DNA of 64,000 nt from Streptomyces durmitorensis (lineage in GTDB: Bacteria > Actinomycetota > Actinomycetes > Streptomycetales > Streptomycetaceae), in NCBI RefSeq assembly GCF_023498005.1, contig NZ_CP097289.1, positions 4,278,001 to 4,342,000 on the forward strand, read 5' to 3'. The position numbers and the translations under genes are program-made. A model generated the notes under the pieces. It ran no database searches. It saw only the letters and a program-made list of their open reading frames with translations, and was not told the origin of the DNA. The first letter of the stretch is position 1, and every line of letters begins with the position of its first letter. This document shows positions 50,560 through 60,398 of the stretch, piece by piece.

Positions 50560-51084
50560 TCACTCGCTCTTCGCGTACGACTCGCGCAGCTCGCGCCACC
50601 GGTCCAGGCTCCACGCCGACCAGTCCTTCGGCCGCCCGTCGAGCGCGTCGACGAGGAACTCGAAGTGGTTGTGCCAGCCGGCGAGGCAGTCGAGGCGCAG
50701 CTCGTCGTCGCCGTCGAACTCGTTGGTGAAGCGGAGGGTCGTCCCTGCCTTGCCGTCGGCCGTCTCCAGGTGGAAGCGGCACCGTCCGTGCAGGTCGATC
50801 GTGTACTCGGCGACCCGCTCCGGGTCCCACGCGGTGATGTGCCCGGAGTGCGTGGCCGACTCGTCCCCGTTGAGCCAGCGCAGCGAGACCGCACCGCCGA
50901 GCCGCGGCTCGAACACGTCGGCGGCGGCAAGCCACCCCGGAAGACCTTCCGGGGTGGCCACCGCGGCCCAGACTTTTTCCACAGGGTGGGGAAGGCGGAG
51001 CTCGTGGTGGAGGTGCTGGGTCGGCCCCCCGGTACCGGTGGGGCGCTCCGTCCTGCTCGTGCCCTGCCCGATGATCGCGGTCAT
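50560..51084 (-). CDS. SRPBCC (START/AHSA1-like) protein
   Basis: A 174-residue protein. After a polar N-terminus, an SRPBCC fold starts at about 27 (ELRLPHPVEKVWAAVATPEGLPGWLAA) and ends with the long C-terminal helix after LDCLAGWHNHFEFLVDALDG. It probably binds a hydrophobic small molecule. It is convergent with the dioxygenase gene, 42 nt apart. It is separate from, and not closely similar to, the SRPBCC domain at 22166-22645. Confidence 0.82.
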   Translation of the reverse strand: MTAIIGQGTSRTERPTGTGGPTQHLHHELRLPHPVEKVWAAVATPEGLPGWLAAADVFEPRLGGAVSLRWLNGDESATHSGHITAWDPERVAEYTIDLHGRCRFHLETADGKAGTTLRFTNEFDGDDELRLDCLAGWHNHFEFLVDALDGRPKDWSAWSLDRWRELRESYAKSE

Positions 51085-51169
51085 GGCCCAAGCCTGGCCC
51101 GGTACGCCCCGTTCCGCACCCCTTGCGCGTACTTACGGGCGGCGTACGGCAAAGGGCGGTGCGGGGGGG

Positions 51170-52279
51170 TCAGACCCCCGCGTACGAGTGCTTGCCGGTG
51201 ACGAAGATGTTCACGCCGTAGTAGTTGAACAGCCAGCAGCCGAAGGCGATCAGGGCCAGGTAGGCGGCCTTGCGGCCCTTCCAGCCCGCGGTCGCGCGCG
51301 CGTGCAGGTAGCAGGCGTAGGCGACCCAGGTGATGAAGGACCAGACCTCCTTGGGGTCCCAGCCCCAGTAGCGGCCCCACGCGTCGCCCGCCCAGATCGC
51401 GCCCGCGATGATCGTGAACGTCCACAGCGGGAAGACCGCGGCGTTCACGCGGTAGGCGAACTTGTCGAGGGAGGCCGCGGAGGGCAGCCGCTCCATGACG
51501 GACGTGGCGAACTTTCCGGGCTGTCCGCCGCGCTCCAGCTTCGACTCGTAGCTGTCCCGGAAGAGGTAGAGCACCGTCGAGACGCCGCCGACGTAGAAGA
51601 CCGCACCGCAGAAGATCGCGGTGGAGACGTGGATCCACAACCAGTACGAGTGAAGGGCGGGAACCAACTGGTCGCTGGCGGTGTACAAGACAGTGACGGC
51701 GAGACCGAGATCGAGGAGGACCGTGGTGATCAGCGGAAGCCCGAGCCAGCCGACGTTCTTCTTCAGCGCCATGAGCACGAGGTACACACCCACGGCCATG
51801 GTCGAGAAGGTCAGGTTGAATTCGTACATATTGCCCCACGGCGCCCGCTGCACCGAAAGGGCGCGGGTGAGCACACCACCGAATTCGACGAGGAAGGCGA
51901 GCACGGTGAGGGACACGGCGATACGGCCGTAGAGGTCCCCCTTCTCGTCACCTGCCGAGGCACCGGGACCGTCCGGCACGTCACGGGTTCCGGTGACGGA
52001 GCGGGTGACGACCTTGGGGGTGGACTTGGGGCGGTCGAGGACGGCGGTGCCGCCCTTGGCCTGGACGGTGACGGCGGGCGCCTTGGCGGCGACGGCATCC
52101 GTCTTGGCGGTCAGCGCGGCGGCCGTGCGGCCGACCTTGCTGCGGCTGCCGAAGATCCACTCTGCCATGTGCGCGAAGAAGGCAAGAAGGTAGACGGCCA
52201 TCGCGGAGTAGATCAGCACATTGCTGATGTGCGCGAGGTTCTCATTTGGTTCGGCGGCGAGGGTGGTGGCGAGATTCAC
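51170..52279 (-). CDS. ccsB: Cytochrome c biogenesis protein CcsB (system II)
   Basis: A 369-residue membrane protein with about eight helices and the haem-handling tryptophan-rich WWD-type motif in WGRYWGWDPKEVWSFITW near residues 305-322, plus conserved histidines in flanking helices. With ResB it exports haem and attaches it to the CXXCH motif of apocytochromes outside the membrane. Fourth gene of resA-ccdA-resB-ccsB; its start overlaps the resB stop by 4 nt (ATGA). Confidence 0.94.
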   Translation of the reverse strand: MNLATTLAAEPNENLAHISNVLIYSAMAVYLLAFFAHMAEWIFGSRSKVGRTAAALTAKTDAVAAKAPAVTVQAKGGTAVLDRPKSTPKVVTRSVTGTRDVPDGPGASAGDEKGDLYGRIAVSLTVLAFLVEFGGVLTRALSVQRAPWGNMYEFNLTFSTMAVGVYLVLMALKKNVGWLGLPLITTVLLDLGLAVTVLYTASDQLVPALHSYWLWIHVSTAIFCGAVFYVGGVSTVLYLFRDSYESKLERGGQPGKFATSVMERLPSAASLDKFAYRVNAAVFPLWTFTIIAGAIWAGDAWGRYWGWDPKEVWSFITWVAYACYLHARATAGWKGRKAAYLALIAFGCWLFNYYGVNIFVTGKHSYAGV

Positions 52280-54072
52280 TTCTCAGCCCCTTCGGCAGGA
52301 ACAACATCGGGGGTGGAGTCGGCATGCGCGGCATCGGGGGTGTCACCGGCATGATCGGCATGGTCTGGATCGGGCGCGCTCGGCGCCGTCTCGTGAAGGT
52401 GTGCGGCGAGGTCGCCCAGTTCCTCGGGCAGCTTGGCGGACTCGCTGCGGCCGAGCCCGGCCATCTCGACGACGGTGACACCGTCGGCGCCCCGCACGGC
52501 CCGCACCCACACGCGGCGGCGCTGGATGAACAGCGATCCGGCGAGTCCCGCGATGGCGCAGATCGCTCCGACGAGCGCCCACATGCTGCCGGGCTGCTGG
52601 GAGATCTGGAAGGTCGCCCAGCGCTTGATGTCCTTCTCGAAGGTGATCGAGCCGGCGCCGTTCGGCAGCTTCATCGTCTCGCCGGGCACCATCCGCTTCT
52701 TCAGGAGCTCGCCCTTGGAGTCCTTGAACTTCTCCATCTTGCTGGTGTCCAGCTGGTAGACGTTCTGCGGCAGCCCGGAGTCCACACCGAGGCTCCCGTG
52801 GTACGCGGACAGCGCGAGCACGGGATAGTCGAGCGCGGGGAACTGGGAGAACATGTTGCCCTGGCCGGAGCCCGCGAACGTCGGCACGAAGAAGGCGTTG
52901 AAGCCGAGCTGCTCCTTCTTGCCGTTCTTGTCGCGGTACCCGTCGAGGATCTTGATGGCGCCGGTGGCCGTGCCGTTGGAGTCGATCGGAAGGAGCGGCG
53001 TCGACTGCCTGCTGACGACCTTGCCCTTGCCGTCGCGCACGGTGACGGTCGGCGCGTAGCCCTGGCCGATGAGGTAGACCTTCGAGCCGTCGACCTCGAG
53101 CGGCTTGTTGACCTCGATGGCCTTCTTCTTCTCGGGGCCGTCGATGCCCTCGCTGTAGGTGACGTTCGCACGGTAGGTGCGGGCCGTCCCCTTCTCGGGG
53201 CCCTTCCTCTCGAACGACGACTCGAAGCTGTCCAGCTTGAAGGTGAACGGCGCCAGGTCGTCGGTGTTGAAGAGGTTGCCGGACTTGAAGTTGTCGTACT
53301 GGGTGAGGGTGTTGGAGAACCCGTCGCCCTGGACGATGAGCTTGCCGCCCTCGGACTTGAACAGCGCGCCGACGGCGAAGGCCACCAGGAGCACGATCAG
53401 GGAGATGTGGAAGAAGAGGTTGCCCGCCTCACGCAGGTAGCCCTTCTCCGCGGCGACGGACGCCCCGCCGCCCTGGCGGCTCGTGAGGTCCGCGCGGAAG
53501 CGCCGCCCCTTGAGCAGGGTCAGCGCGGCCTCGTGCACCTGCTCGGGCTCCGCCTCGGTGCGCCACGTGGTGTACGCGGGCAGCCGGTCGAGCCGTTTGG
53601 GGGCGCCCGGCGGGCGCCCGCGCAGCTGGCCGACGAACTGCCAGGTGCGGGGCACGATGCAGCCGATGAGGGAGATGAAGAGAAGGATGTAGATCGCCGA
53701 GAACCACACGGAGCTGTAGACGTCGAACAGCTGGAACTTCTCGTAGATCGGCCCGAGCGTGGTGTGGGCCTTCTTGAAGTCCGCGACCTTCAGCTCGTCG
53801 ATGCTGGTCTGCGGGATCAGCGAGCCCGGGATCGCGCCGAGCGAGAGCAGGAGCAGCAGGAGCAGCGCGACCCGCATCGAGGTCAGCTGCCGCCACATCC
53901 AGCGCACCCAGCCGGTGATCTCACGGCCGGTCCAGACGAGCCATCCGGTGACGCCGGGAGCGCGCCTGCCGCCGAAGGATCCTGGCATCGCCCGGTCGAC
54001 CGGGGCGGTGGAGAGCTGGGAGCCCGCGGCGCCCAGGTCGCTCTGTTCTTCAGGGGCTTCGGTCTTGCTCAT
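52276..54072 (-). CDS. resB: Cytochrome c biogenesis protein ResB/Ccs1
   Basis: A 598-residue ResB protein. Three membrane helices lie in the N-terminal 220 residues (LTSMRVALLLLLLLSLGAIPGS, VWFSAIYILLFISLIGC, NLFFHISLIVLLVAF). A large extracytoplasmic domain and a final membrane helix near 500 (WALVGAICAIAGLAGSLFI) follow. It partners CcsB in haem ligation. Start at 54072; the ccdA stop lies 4 nt upstream. The hydrophilic tail (DPDHADHAGDTPDAAHAD) is low complexity. Confidence 0.93.
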   Translation of the reverse strand: MSKTEAPEEQSDLGAAGSQLSTAPVDRAMPGSFGGRRAPGVTGWLVWTGREITGWVRWMWRQLTSMRVALLLLLLLSLGAIPGSLIPQTSIDELKVADFKKAHTTLGPIYEKFQLFDVYSSVWFSAIYILLFISLIGCIVPRTWQFVGQLRGRPPGAPKRLDRLPAYTTWRTEAEPEQVHEAALTLLKGRRFRADLTSRQGGGASVAAEKGYLREAGNLFFHISLIVLLVAFAVGALFKSEGGKLIVQGDGFSNTLTQYDNFKSGNLFNTDDLAPFTFKLDSFESSFERKGPEKGTARTYRANVTYSEGIDGPEKKKAIEVNKPLEVDGSKVYLIGQGYAPTVTVRDGKGKVVSRQSTPLLPIDSNGTATGAIKILDGYRDKNGKKEQLGFNAFFVPTFAGSGQGNMFSQFPALDYPVLALSAYHGSLGVDSGLPQNVYQLDTSKMEKFKDSKGELLKKRMVPGETMKLPNGAGSITFEKDIKRWATFQISQQPGSMWALVGAICAIAGLAGSLFIQRRRVWVRAVRGADGVTVVEMAGLGRSESAKLPEELGDLAAHLHETAPSAPDPDHADHAGDTPDAAHADSTPDVVPAEGAEK

Positions 54073-54075
54073 GGA

Positions 54076-54843
54076 TCAGATCCCCACCGTGTAGCCATTG
54101 GACCAGACCTGCATCTGCTGCACGATGCTGTCCCAGACGCCGGTGACAAGGAGCAGCCCGGTCGCGATCATCATGATGCCGCCGATGCGCATCACCCAGA
54201 CGTAGTGCTTCTTCACCCAGCTGAACGCGCCGAGCGCCTTGCGGAAGGCGATCGCCGCGAGGATGAACGGCAGCCCGAGCCCCACGCAGTACGCGACGCT
54301 CAGTATGGCCCCGCGCCCCGCGCTCCCCTGGTCGAGCGCCAGGGAGTTGACGGAGGTGAGCGTCGGCCCCACGCAGGGCGCCCAGCCCACGGCGAACAGC
54401 GCGCCGAGCACAGGAGCGCCCGCGAGCCCGGCGGCGGGCTTCTTGTGGAAGCGGAATTCGCGCTGGGAGAGCCAGGGCATGAGGCCCATGAAGAAGATGC
54501 CGAGGGCGATCATCACCACGCCGAGCACCTTGGTGATGACGTCCTGGTACTCCTGCAGGTTCTGCCCGACGTATCCGAAGAGCGCCCCGGTGGAGACGAA
54601 GACGGCGGTGAAGCCGAGCACGAAGAGCCCGGCCCCGGCGGCCATCCGGCCCCGCTTGGCCTCCGCGAGGTCGGTGCCGCCGACCCCGGTGACGTACGAC
54701 AGATAGCCCGGCACGAGCGGCAGGACGCACGGCGAGAAGAAGGAGACGAGACCACCGAGCACGGCCACGGGCAGCGCCAGGAGGAGCGCCCCGTTCATGA
54801 CGGTCTGGTTCGCTTCGCCGACGGCGGCGAGAGAGGACATCAC
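54076..54843 (-). CDS. ccdA: Thiol-disulphide membrane transporter CcdA
   Basis: A 255-residue membrane protein with six helices and the two redox cysteines expected of CcdA, in FFSPCVLPLVPGYL (TM1) and VGWAPCVGPTL (TM4). It carries electrons from cytoplasmic thioredoxin to extracytoplasmic ResA, keeping apocytochrome cysteines reduced. It starts 7 nt after resA. Confidence 0.95.
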   Translation of the reverse strand: MMSSLAAVGEANQTVMNGALLLALPVAVLGGLVSFFSPCVLPLVPGYLSYVTGVGGTDLAEAKRGRMAAGAGLFVLGFTAVFVSTGALFGYVGQNLQEYQDVITKVLGVVMIALGIFFMGLMPWLSQREFRFHKKPAAGLAGAPVLGALFAVGWAPCVGPTLTSVNSLALDQGSAGRGAILSVAYCVGLGLPFILAAIAFRKALGAFSWVKKHYVWVMRIGGIMMIATGLLLVTGVWDSIVQQMQVWSNGYTVGI

Positions 54844-54850
54844 GAGGAGA

Positions 54851-55480
54851 TCACTTCTCCGCGATCAGCGGGTCGATCATCTTGCGCAGCTTCTCTTCGT
54901 TGAGCGCCTGCTGCGAGCGGGCCGCGATCTTGCCCTCGCGGTCCAGGACGATCGTGGAGGGGATGAACTTGGGGTTCATCGTGCCCTTGGGGAAGCGCAG
55001 CATCAGCTTGCCCATCGGGTCGTGCAGGCTCGGGTAGGAGATCTTCCACTCCTTCTCGAACGTGAGCGCCGGGCCCTTCTGCGGATCGCGGGTGTTGATC
55101 CCGACGAACTGCACGCCCTTGCCCTTGAGGTCCTTGGAGACCTTCGCGAAGTTCGGCGCCTCGGCCCGGCACGGCGAACACCAGGAGCCCCATACGTTCA
55201 GGACGACGATCTTGCCCTTGTAGTCGGCGACATCGAGGTGCTTGCCCGTGAGGGTCTCCCCCTCGAGCTTCGGCCCGTCCTGGCGTTCGCCCTTGCCGGC
55301 CGTGGCGATGCCGTCGGAGCCGGTGACGAAGTTCGTGTTCCCGGAGCCACCGGACGTGCCGCCGGAGCCGCACGCCGACAGGGTCAGCGCGGCGACCGCG
55401 GCCCCAGCGCCCAGAAGGGCGGCGCGGCTGCGGCTACGGCTGCGGTTCGTGCTGTGGGGGGCGCGGCAGGCGGCACTCAT
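54851..55480 (-). CDS. resA: Thioredoxin-like lipoprotein ResA/TlpA
   Basis: 209 residues. A lipoprotein signal with lipobox LSAC gives lipidation at Cys37. The thioredoxin fold follows with active site WCSPC in NVWGSWCSPCRAEAP. It reduces the haem-binding cysteines of apocytochrome c outside the membrane, recharged by CcdA. First gene of the operon. The low-complexity Arg/Ser start (NRSRSRSRA) arises from a CGG-CTG-type repeat. Confidence 0.92.
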   Translation of the reverse strand: MSAACRAPHSTNRSRSRSRAALLGAGAAVAALTLSACGSGGTSGGSGNTNFVTGSDGIATAGKGERQDGPKLEGETLTGKHLDVADYKGKIVVLNVWGSWCSPCRAEAPNFAKVSKDLKGKGVQFVGINTRDPQKGPALTFEKEWKISYPSLHDPMGKLMLRFPKGTMNPKFIPSTIVLDREGKIAARSQQALNEEKLRKMIDPLIAEK

Positions 55481-55512
55481 GTGAAAAGTTTCGCATGTCT
55501 GTTTCGGGGATC

Positions 55513-55537
55513 TTCCGCACCCCCCGGGGTTGCGGAA
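55513..55537 (-). terminator. Hairpin between the deacetylase-like gene and resA
   Basis: TTCCGCA / TGCGGAA arms (55513-55519 and 55531-55537) with a CCCC/GGGG inner stem, 10 nt after the deacetylase-like stop on the minus strand. It probably separates this gene from the resA operon. Confidence 0.65.
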
Positions 55538-55546
55538 AGTCCCATT

Positions 55547-56776
55547 TCAGACGGCCTTCCCGAGTCCCTTCCAGCCACCGGTGGGCTCCTGGCCGACATC
55601 AAGGCCCTGCAGGTCGGCGAGCACCTTCGGGTCCTGGACGTCGAGCCAGTCGACGAACTGCCGGAACGAGACGAGGCGTACGTCCTTCTTGCCCGCTATG
55701 TGCTTCAGGGCCTCCTCGACGGCGTCCATATAGATGCCGCCGTTCCACTCCTCGAAGTGGTTGCCGATGAAGAACGGCGCGCGGTTGGTCTCATACGCCC
55801 GCTTGAATCCGGCGATGTAGGACTCGGTGGCCTGCTTGCGCCAGCCCGGATAGTTGGCCGGCGGCGCCTTGGTGGAGTTGTGCGACTGGTTGGCCAGGAT
55901 GTTGTAGTCCATCGAAAGGACCTCGAAGGAGTGCCCGGGGAACGGCATCGCCTGGAGCGGCAGATCCCAGATGCCCATCTTCTTCTGGGGCCAGCGCTGA
56001 CGGCCGCCGGGCGAGGAGGCGTCATAACGCCAGCCGAGCTTCTTCGCCGTCGGCAGCAGGTTTTCCTGGCCGAGGAGACAGGGAGTACGGCCGCCGACGA
56101 GTTCCTTGTCGTAGTCGAAAGGCAGCGACGGCAGCTCGGTCCAGCCGGTATTCGTGCGCCATTCCTTCACGAACGCGGTGGCCTGGTCGATTTCGCTCTG
56201 CCATTGCGCGGGCGTCCAGTTGGCGACCGTGCCGCTGCCCGCACAGAAGTGCCCGTTGAAGTGCGTGCCGATCTCATGGCCTTCGAGCCAGGCCTGACGG
56301 ACGTACTTCAGCGTCTCCTTGATGTGACCGTCGGTGAGATAACCGATGTCGGAGGCGCCGACCCCGTTGTTCGGCGGCTTGTACATCCGCTTCTTGGACT
56401 CGGGGAGGAGATAGAGCCCGGACAGGAAGAACGTCATCTTCGCGTCGTGGTCCTCGGCCAGCTTCAGGAAGCGCGGGAAGAGACCGTTGCCGACCTCGCC
56501 CGCACCGTCCCAGGAGAAGATCACGAACTGCGGGGGCGTCTCACCGGGCTGGAGGGGGACGGGCTTGCCCGGCTGATGCGGCTGCTTGCCCGTGTACGAG
56601 GTCGAGCCGTCACCGATCGGCTTCGCCGGGTGCTTGCCGCCACCCTGACCGCCCTCGCCCTTCTCCGCGGAACCGGCCGAATGACTGCTGCTGCCCGTGC
56701 CGCAGCCGGCAAGACCCAAAGCGGCGGCGGTCCCGACTCCGAGACCGAGCATTCCCCTGCGACTGAAGTCGCGCAT
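55547..56776 (-). CDS. Tat-exported lipoprotein resembling polysaccharide deacetylases
   Basis: 409 residues. The N-terminus has a twin-arginine motif (DFSRRGMLG) and lipobox LGLAGC (Cys25), so it should be a Tat-dependent lipoprotein. A Gly/Ser/Lys linker follows, then a domain with the deacetylase-like patterns VIFSWDGAGEVGN and EIGTHFNGHFCAG, which carry the aspartate and HxxxH-type metal ligands. C-terminal blocks FFIGNHFEEWNGG and LVSFRQFVDWL are conserved in my recollection of streptomycete homologues. The substrate is unknown. It lies upstream of resA behind a hairpin. Confidence 0.82.
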   Translation of the reverse strand: MRDFSRRGMLGLGVGTAAALGLAGCGTGSSSHSAGSAEKGEGGQGGGKHPAKPIGDGSTSYTGKQPHQPGKPVPLQPGETPPQFVIFSWDGAGEVGNGLFPRFLKLAEDHDAKMTFFLSGLYLLPESKKRMYKPPNNGVGASDIGYLTDGHIKETLKYVRQAWLEGHEIGTHFNGHFCAGSGTVANWTPAQWQSEIDQATAFVKEWRTNTGWTELPSLPFDYDKELVGGRTPCLLGQENLLPTAKKLGWRYDASSPGGRQRWPQKKMGIWDLPLQAMPFPGHSFEVLSMDYNILANQSHNSTKAPPANYPGWRKQATESYIAGFKRAYETNRAPFFIGNHFEEWNGGIYMDAVEEALKHIAGKKDVRLVSFRQFVDWLDVQDPKVLADLQGLDVGQEPTGGWKGLGKAV

Positions 56777-56930
56777 TCCATCCCCATTCGTCGCGCCCTG
56801 CGTCCATGCACGATGGACGCCCCGTAAGAGGGCGCGACGAACTAGAGGGTTCCTGCAACAAGCACATATTTAGCGCTTTTTGCCGAGAATGGACATACAG
56901 TCGCCAGTCAATTACCCGCCGTCGACTACG

Positions 56931-56960
56931 AATCGAAGGCGAGCCAATCGAAGGCGAGCC
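56931..56960. repeat. Two 15-bp tandem repeats beyond the phosphatase stop
   Basis: AATCGAAGGCGAGCC at 56931-56945 and 56946-56960, 9 bp beyond the phosphatase stop on the minus strand. The gap 56777-56968 otherwise holds the promoter of the deacetylase-like gene and no CDS. Confidence 0.85.
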
Positions 56961-56968
56961 GCCACTGA

Positions 56969-57652
56969 CTAAGCGCCGAACGCCTTGGCCTTCCCCTTCA
57001 CCGGCTTGGCGCCCGCGAGGAGATGAGCGGGGACGAGATCCCGCGCCGGCTCGCTGTACCCGACCGACACGATCTTGTCGCCGCGGTACGTGAACGTCGT
57101 AAGGGAGGCCAGCGTGCACTGCCGCTTGCGCGGGTCGTGCCACAGGCGCCGCTTCTCCACGAAGCTGCGCACGATCCAGATCGGCAACTGATGGCTGACG
57201 CACACCGCTTCATGCCCGCGGGCCGCGTCCTTCGCCGCGTCCAGGGCGCCCATCATCCGCACGACCTGCTCGACGTACGGCTCGCCCCAGGACGGCTTGA
57301 AGGGGTTGACCAGGTGCTTCCAGTTCTCCGGGTTCTTCAGCGCGCCGTCGCCGACCCCGAAGGTCTTGCCCTCGAAGACGTTGCCCGCCTCGATGAGCCG
57401 CCCGTCCGTCGCCAGATCAAGGCCCTGCGCCTTGGCGATCGGCGTCGCCGTCTCCTGCGCGCGGTCCAGGGGTGAGGCCACGACGTGCGTGATGTCACGC
57501 GGGGCGAGGTGCTCGGCGACCCGGTCGGCCATCTGCCGCCCCAGCTCGGAGAGGTGGTAGTCGGGAAGGCGTCCGTAGAGGATCCCCTCCGGGTTCTCCA
57601 CCTCCCCGTGGCGCATCACATGGACGACTGTGAGCTCGCTGCCCGCGCTCAT
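56969..57652 (-). CDS. Histidine phosphatase (phosphoglycerate mutase-like)
   Basis: 227 residues with the catalytic RHGE motif ([15 protein letters not shown], His at about 14), second-site [16 protein letters not shown] and the late histidine in CVSHQLPIW. It is a phosphohydrolase of the branch-2/PhoE-like type; the substrate is unknown. ATG overlaps the hemL stop by 4 nt, so the two are cotranscribed, and a link to haem synthesis or to a sugar phosphate is possible. Confidence 0.9.
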   Translation of the reverse strand: MSAGSELTVVHVMRHGEVENPEGILYGRLPDYHLSELGRQMADRVAEHLAPRDITHVVASPLDRAQETATPIAKAQGLDLATDGRLIEAGNVFEGKTFGVGDGALKNPENWKHLVNPFKPSWGEPYVEQVVRMMGALDAAKDAARGHEAVCVSHQLPIWIVRSFVEKRRLWHDPRKRQCTLASLTTFTYRGDKIVSVGYSEPARDLVPAHLLAGAKPVKGKAKAFGA

Positions 57653-59007
57653 GCGGTGGCCTCCGTGGTGGATTCAGTGGCTTCGGCCGCCGCGCGCGCC
57701 GCCGAAGGCAGGGCCGCGGCGATCTTCTCGATCGCCCGCTCGTCATGGGCGGTGGAGACGAACCAGGACTCGAAGGCCGACGGCGGCAGATACACGCCCT
57801 GCGACAGCATCGAGTGGAAGAACGCGGTGAAGCGGAACGACTCCTGGGCCTTCGCGTCGTCGTAGTTCCGCACGTCACCGTCGGTGAAGAAGACGGAGAA
57901 CATGTTCGACGCGTTCTGCAGCCGGTGCGCCACGCCCTCCTTGGAGAGCGCCTCGGTGACCAGGCCGCGCAGCTGCTCGGAGACGGCGTCGACCTTCTCG
58001 TACGCCGCGTCGTCGAGCAGCCGCAGCTGCGCGAGGCCCGCGGCCGTCGCGATCGGGTTCCCCGACAGGGTGCCCGCCTGGTAGACGGGACCGACCGGGG
58101 CGAGGTGCCCCATGACATCGGCGCGACCACCGAAAGCGGCGGCCGGGAAGCCGCCGCCCATGACCTTGCCGAAGGTCATCAGATCGGGCCGCACGCCGTC
58201 GACGCCGAACCAGCCCGCCTTCGACGTACGGAAGCCGGTCATCACCTCGTCCGAGATGTACAGCGCGCCGTTCTCCCGGCAGAGGTCGGCCAGGCCCTGG
58301 TTGAAGCCCTCACGCGGCGGTACGACGCCCATGTTGCCCGGCGACGCCTCCGTGATGACACAGGCGATCTCACCGGCGTTCGCGGCGAACGCGGCGCGCA
58401 CGGCATCGAGGTCGTTGTACGGGACGACGATCGTGTCGCCCGCCTGGGCGCCGGTGACGCCCGGGGTGTCCGGAAGACCGAAGGTGGCGAGACCGGATCC
58501 CGCGGCGGCGAGCAGCGCGTCCACGTGACCGTGGTAACAGCCGGCGAACTTGATGATCTTGGCGCGGCCGGTGAATCCGCGCGCCAGGCGGATCGCGGAC
58601 ATCGTCGCCTCGGTGCCGCTGGAGACAAGACGCACCTGCTCGACGGGCGCGATGCGCGCGACGATCTCCTCGGCGAGCGCGACCTCGCCCTCGCCGGGCG
58701 TGCCGAAGGACGTGCCGCGCGCGACGGCCTCCTGGACGGCGGCGATCACATCGGGGTGGGAGTGGCCGAGGATCATCGGCCCCCACGAGCAGACGAGGTC
58801 TACGTACTCACGGCCGTCGGCGTCCGTGAGGTACGGACCGGTACCGGACACCATGAAGCGGGGCGTACCGCCCACAGCGCGGAAAGCGCGCACGGGAGAG
58901 TTCACACCGCCGGGCGTCACGGCCGCCGCACGGTCGAAGAGAGTCTGCGAAACTGGGGCGCTATACGGGAAGCTCACATGAACCATGGTGTCAGAGGCTT
59001 CGGACAT
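57649..59007 (-). CDS. hemL: Glutamate-1-semialdehyde 2,1-aminomutase HemL
   Basis: A 452-residue PLP enzyme with the class III aminotransferase blocks [34 protein letters not shown], and the PLP lysine in [19 protein letters not shown]. It makes 5-aminolevulinate, the tetrapyrrole precursor. Start at 59007 (MSEASDTM) is taken; ATG 58986 (MVHVSFPY) is also possible and neither has a convincing Shine-Dalgarno. First of two genes with the phosphatase, next to the cytochrome c maturation operon. Confidence 0.95.
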   Translation of the reverse strand: MSEASDTMVHVSFPYSAPVSQTLFDRAAAVTPGGVNSPVRAFRAVGGTPRFMVSGTGPYLTDADGREYVDLVCSWGPMILGHSHPDVIAAVQEAVARGTSFGTPGEGEVALAEEIVARIAPVEQVRLVSSGTEATMSAIRLARGFTGRAKIIKFAGCYHGHVDALLAAAGSGLATFGLPDTPGVTGAQAGDTIVVPYNDLDAVRAAFAANAGEIACVITEASPGNMGVVPPREGFNQGLADLCRENGALYISDEVMTGFRTSKAGWFGVDGVRPDLMTFGKVMGGGFPAAAFGGRADVMGHLAPVGPVYQAGTLSGNPIATAAGLAQLRLLDDAAYEKVDAVSEQLRGLVTEALSKEGVAHRLQNASNMFSVFFTDGDVRNYDDAKAQESFRFTAFFHSMLSQGVYLPPSAFESWFVSTAHDERAIEKIAAALPSAARAAAEATESTTEATA

Positions 59008-59148
59008 CCTGCGGACAGGTGTTTCACTCGACGTTTTAGCCGGTGACCGTGGGGGAGGTCACTGACACGATGATCGGGTTGCGCGGCGGGGGCCGCGAGG
59101 CCTAGAAAAGCAGGGGCGGGCGCCCTGGAAAAGCAGTCGGGTGGAGAT

Positions 59149-59748
59149 ATGCATCGCGGTGGCGGACTGGGCGAGGGGACCGACGACCTGGGTCCGCGGC
59201 GTGCCCGGCGGATCGGCAAGCACCGGCGCGAGGCGGAAGCGGCCGAGGCAGAAGCCTTGGCACGGGGCGAGACGGAGCAGGACCGGGCGGGAACCAGGAG
59301 TGGCCGGGTGGGCGGGGTGACCTACAAGTACTTCGGAGCCCCGGACGGCGCGACCGCCGCCCGAGTGCCCATCTCGATGCGCCCCGAAGAGCTCGGCGGC
59401 GACGAGCTCGGCATGGGCGGCATGTTCACGAAGATCAAGCCGGAGACGGTGGCCGCGATGGTCCTGACCGGCATCGAGGGGATACCCCTGAACAAGGTCC
59501 CCCCGCTGGAACTGGTCGTCCTGCACCCCGACTACGCCGTGGTGAAGCTCCCCATGACGGTCGTCGACCCGCTGCGCGGCATCGGCGAGGAGTCGGTGGG
59601 CGCCGCGGCGTTCATCTGGTCCACGGTCCCCGACCGCGGCGGCCCGCGCGACGCGTTCAACGTCTATCAACTGCTGCACGAATGGCAGGACTTCAGCCAC
59701 CGGCTGCATGACGCGGGGCATCAGGCGTACTGCCTGGTGTGGCCCTGA
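59149..59748 (+). CDS. Conserved hypothetical protein
   Basis: 199 residues, unrecognised. The N-terminal 55 residues are charged and Ala/Arg/Glu-rich (RRARRIGKHRREAEAAEAEAL), probably disordered or a coil. The remainder is a compact alpha/beta domain (GVTYKYFGAPDGATAARVP, VVLHPDYAVVKLPMTVVDPL, FNVYQLLHEWQDFSHRL). There is no signal peptide or membrane helix. It is divergent from hemL, with a 141-bp gap. It resembles a conserved actinobacterial protein in my memory, without known function. Confidence 0.8.
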   Translation: MHRGGGLGEGTDDLGPRRARRIGKHRREAEAAEAEALARGETEQDRAGTRSGRVGGVTYKYFGAPDGATAARVPISMRPEELGGDELGMGGMFTKIKPETVAAMVLTGIEGIPLNKVPPLELVVLHPDYAVVKLPMTVVDPLRGIGEESVGAAAFIWSTVPDRGGPRDAFNVYQLLHEWQDFSHRLHDAGHQAYCLVWP

Positions 59749-59816
59749 CACCCCGCGCCCTGACAACCCGCGCCCTTGCGCTCTTGCTGCCTTGCGCTCT
59801 TGCGCCCAGGCCGGAT

Positions 59817-60398
59817 CTACTCCGGCCGCAGCGCCGCGAGCTGCCGCTCGAAGGGGATCAGCTCGTCCTCCTCGACCGTTGCCGGTCGCATGATTCTGGC
59901 CAATTCGGCCGCGGCCCGCTCGATGCGGCCCTCCAGGCCGTCCGCGCCCCAGTCCTCGGACGCCGCGTACACGGCGGTCGGCACGACCACCGCCCGCAGA
60001 TACGCGAACAGCGGTCGCATCGCGTGCTCCAGGACCAGCGAATGGCGTGCGGTGCCGCCTGTCGCCGCGATCAGGACCGGCGTACCGGCGATCGCGTCCT
60101 TGTCGAGGACCGTGAGCACGTCGAAGAACGACTTGAAGAGGCCGCTGTACGAGGCGGAGAAGACCGGCGTGACGGCGATCAGGCCGTCCGCGGACTTCAC
60201 CGCGTCCGCCGCCGCGCTCAGCTCGGGGCCGGGGAACCCGGTGGCGTAGTTGTGCGCGATCTCCACGGCCAGGTCGCGGAGTTCGACGACCTCGATCTCC
60301 ACGTCGGCGTGGCGTCCGGTGGCCGCCGCGAGGCGGTCGGCCAGGAGGCGGGTGGAGGACGGGACGCTCAGCCCCGCCGATACGACGACGAGCTTCAT
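59817..60398 (-). CDS. NAD(P)H-dependent FMN reductase (CE1759-like)
   Basis: A 193-residue flavodoxin-like reductase with the NADPH-dependent FMN reductase pattern: LVVVSAGLSVPSSTRLLADRL at the start, then VTPVFSASYSGLFKSFFDVL and AATGGTARHSLVLEHAMRPL. It supplies reduced FMN to the monooxygenase encoded just upstream, with which it overlaps by 4 nt (ATGA). Together they form a two-component flavin-dependent monooxygenase system. Confidence 0.9.
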   Translation of the reverse strand: MKLVVVSAGLSVPSSTRLLADRLAAATGRHADVEIEVVELRDLAVEIAHNYATGFPGPELSAAADAVKSADGLIAVTPVFSASYSGLFKSFFDVLTVLDKDAIAGTPVLIAATGGTARHSLVLEHAMRPLFAYLRAVVVPTAVYAASEDWGADGLEGRIERAAAELARIMRPATVEEDELIPFERQLAALRPE

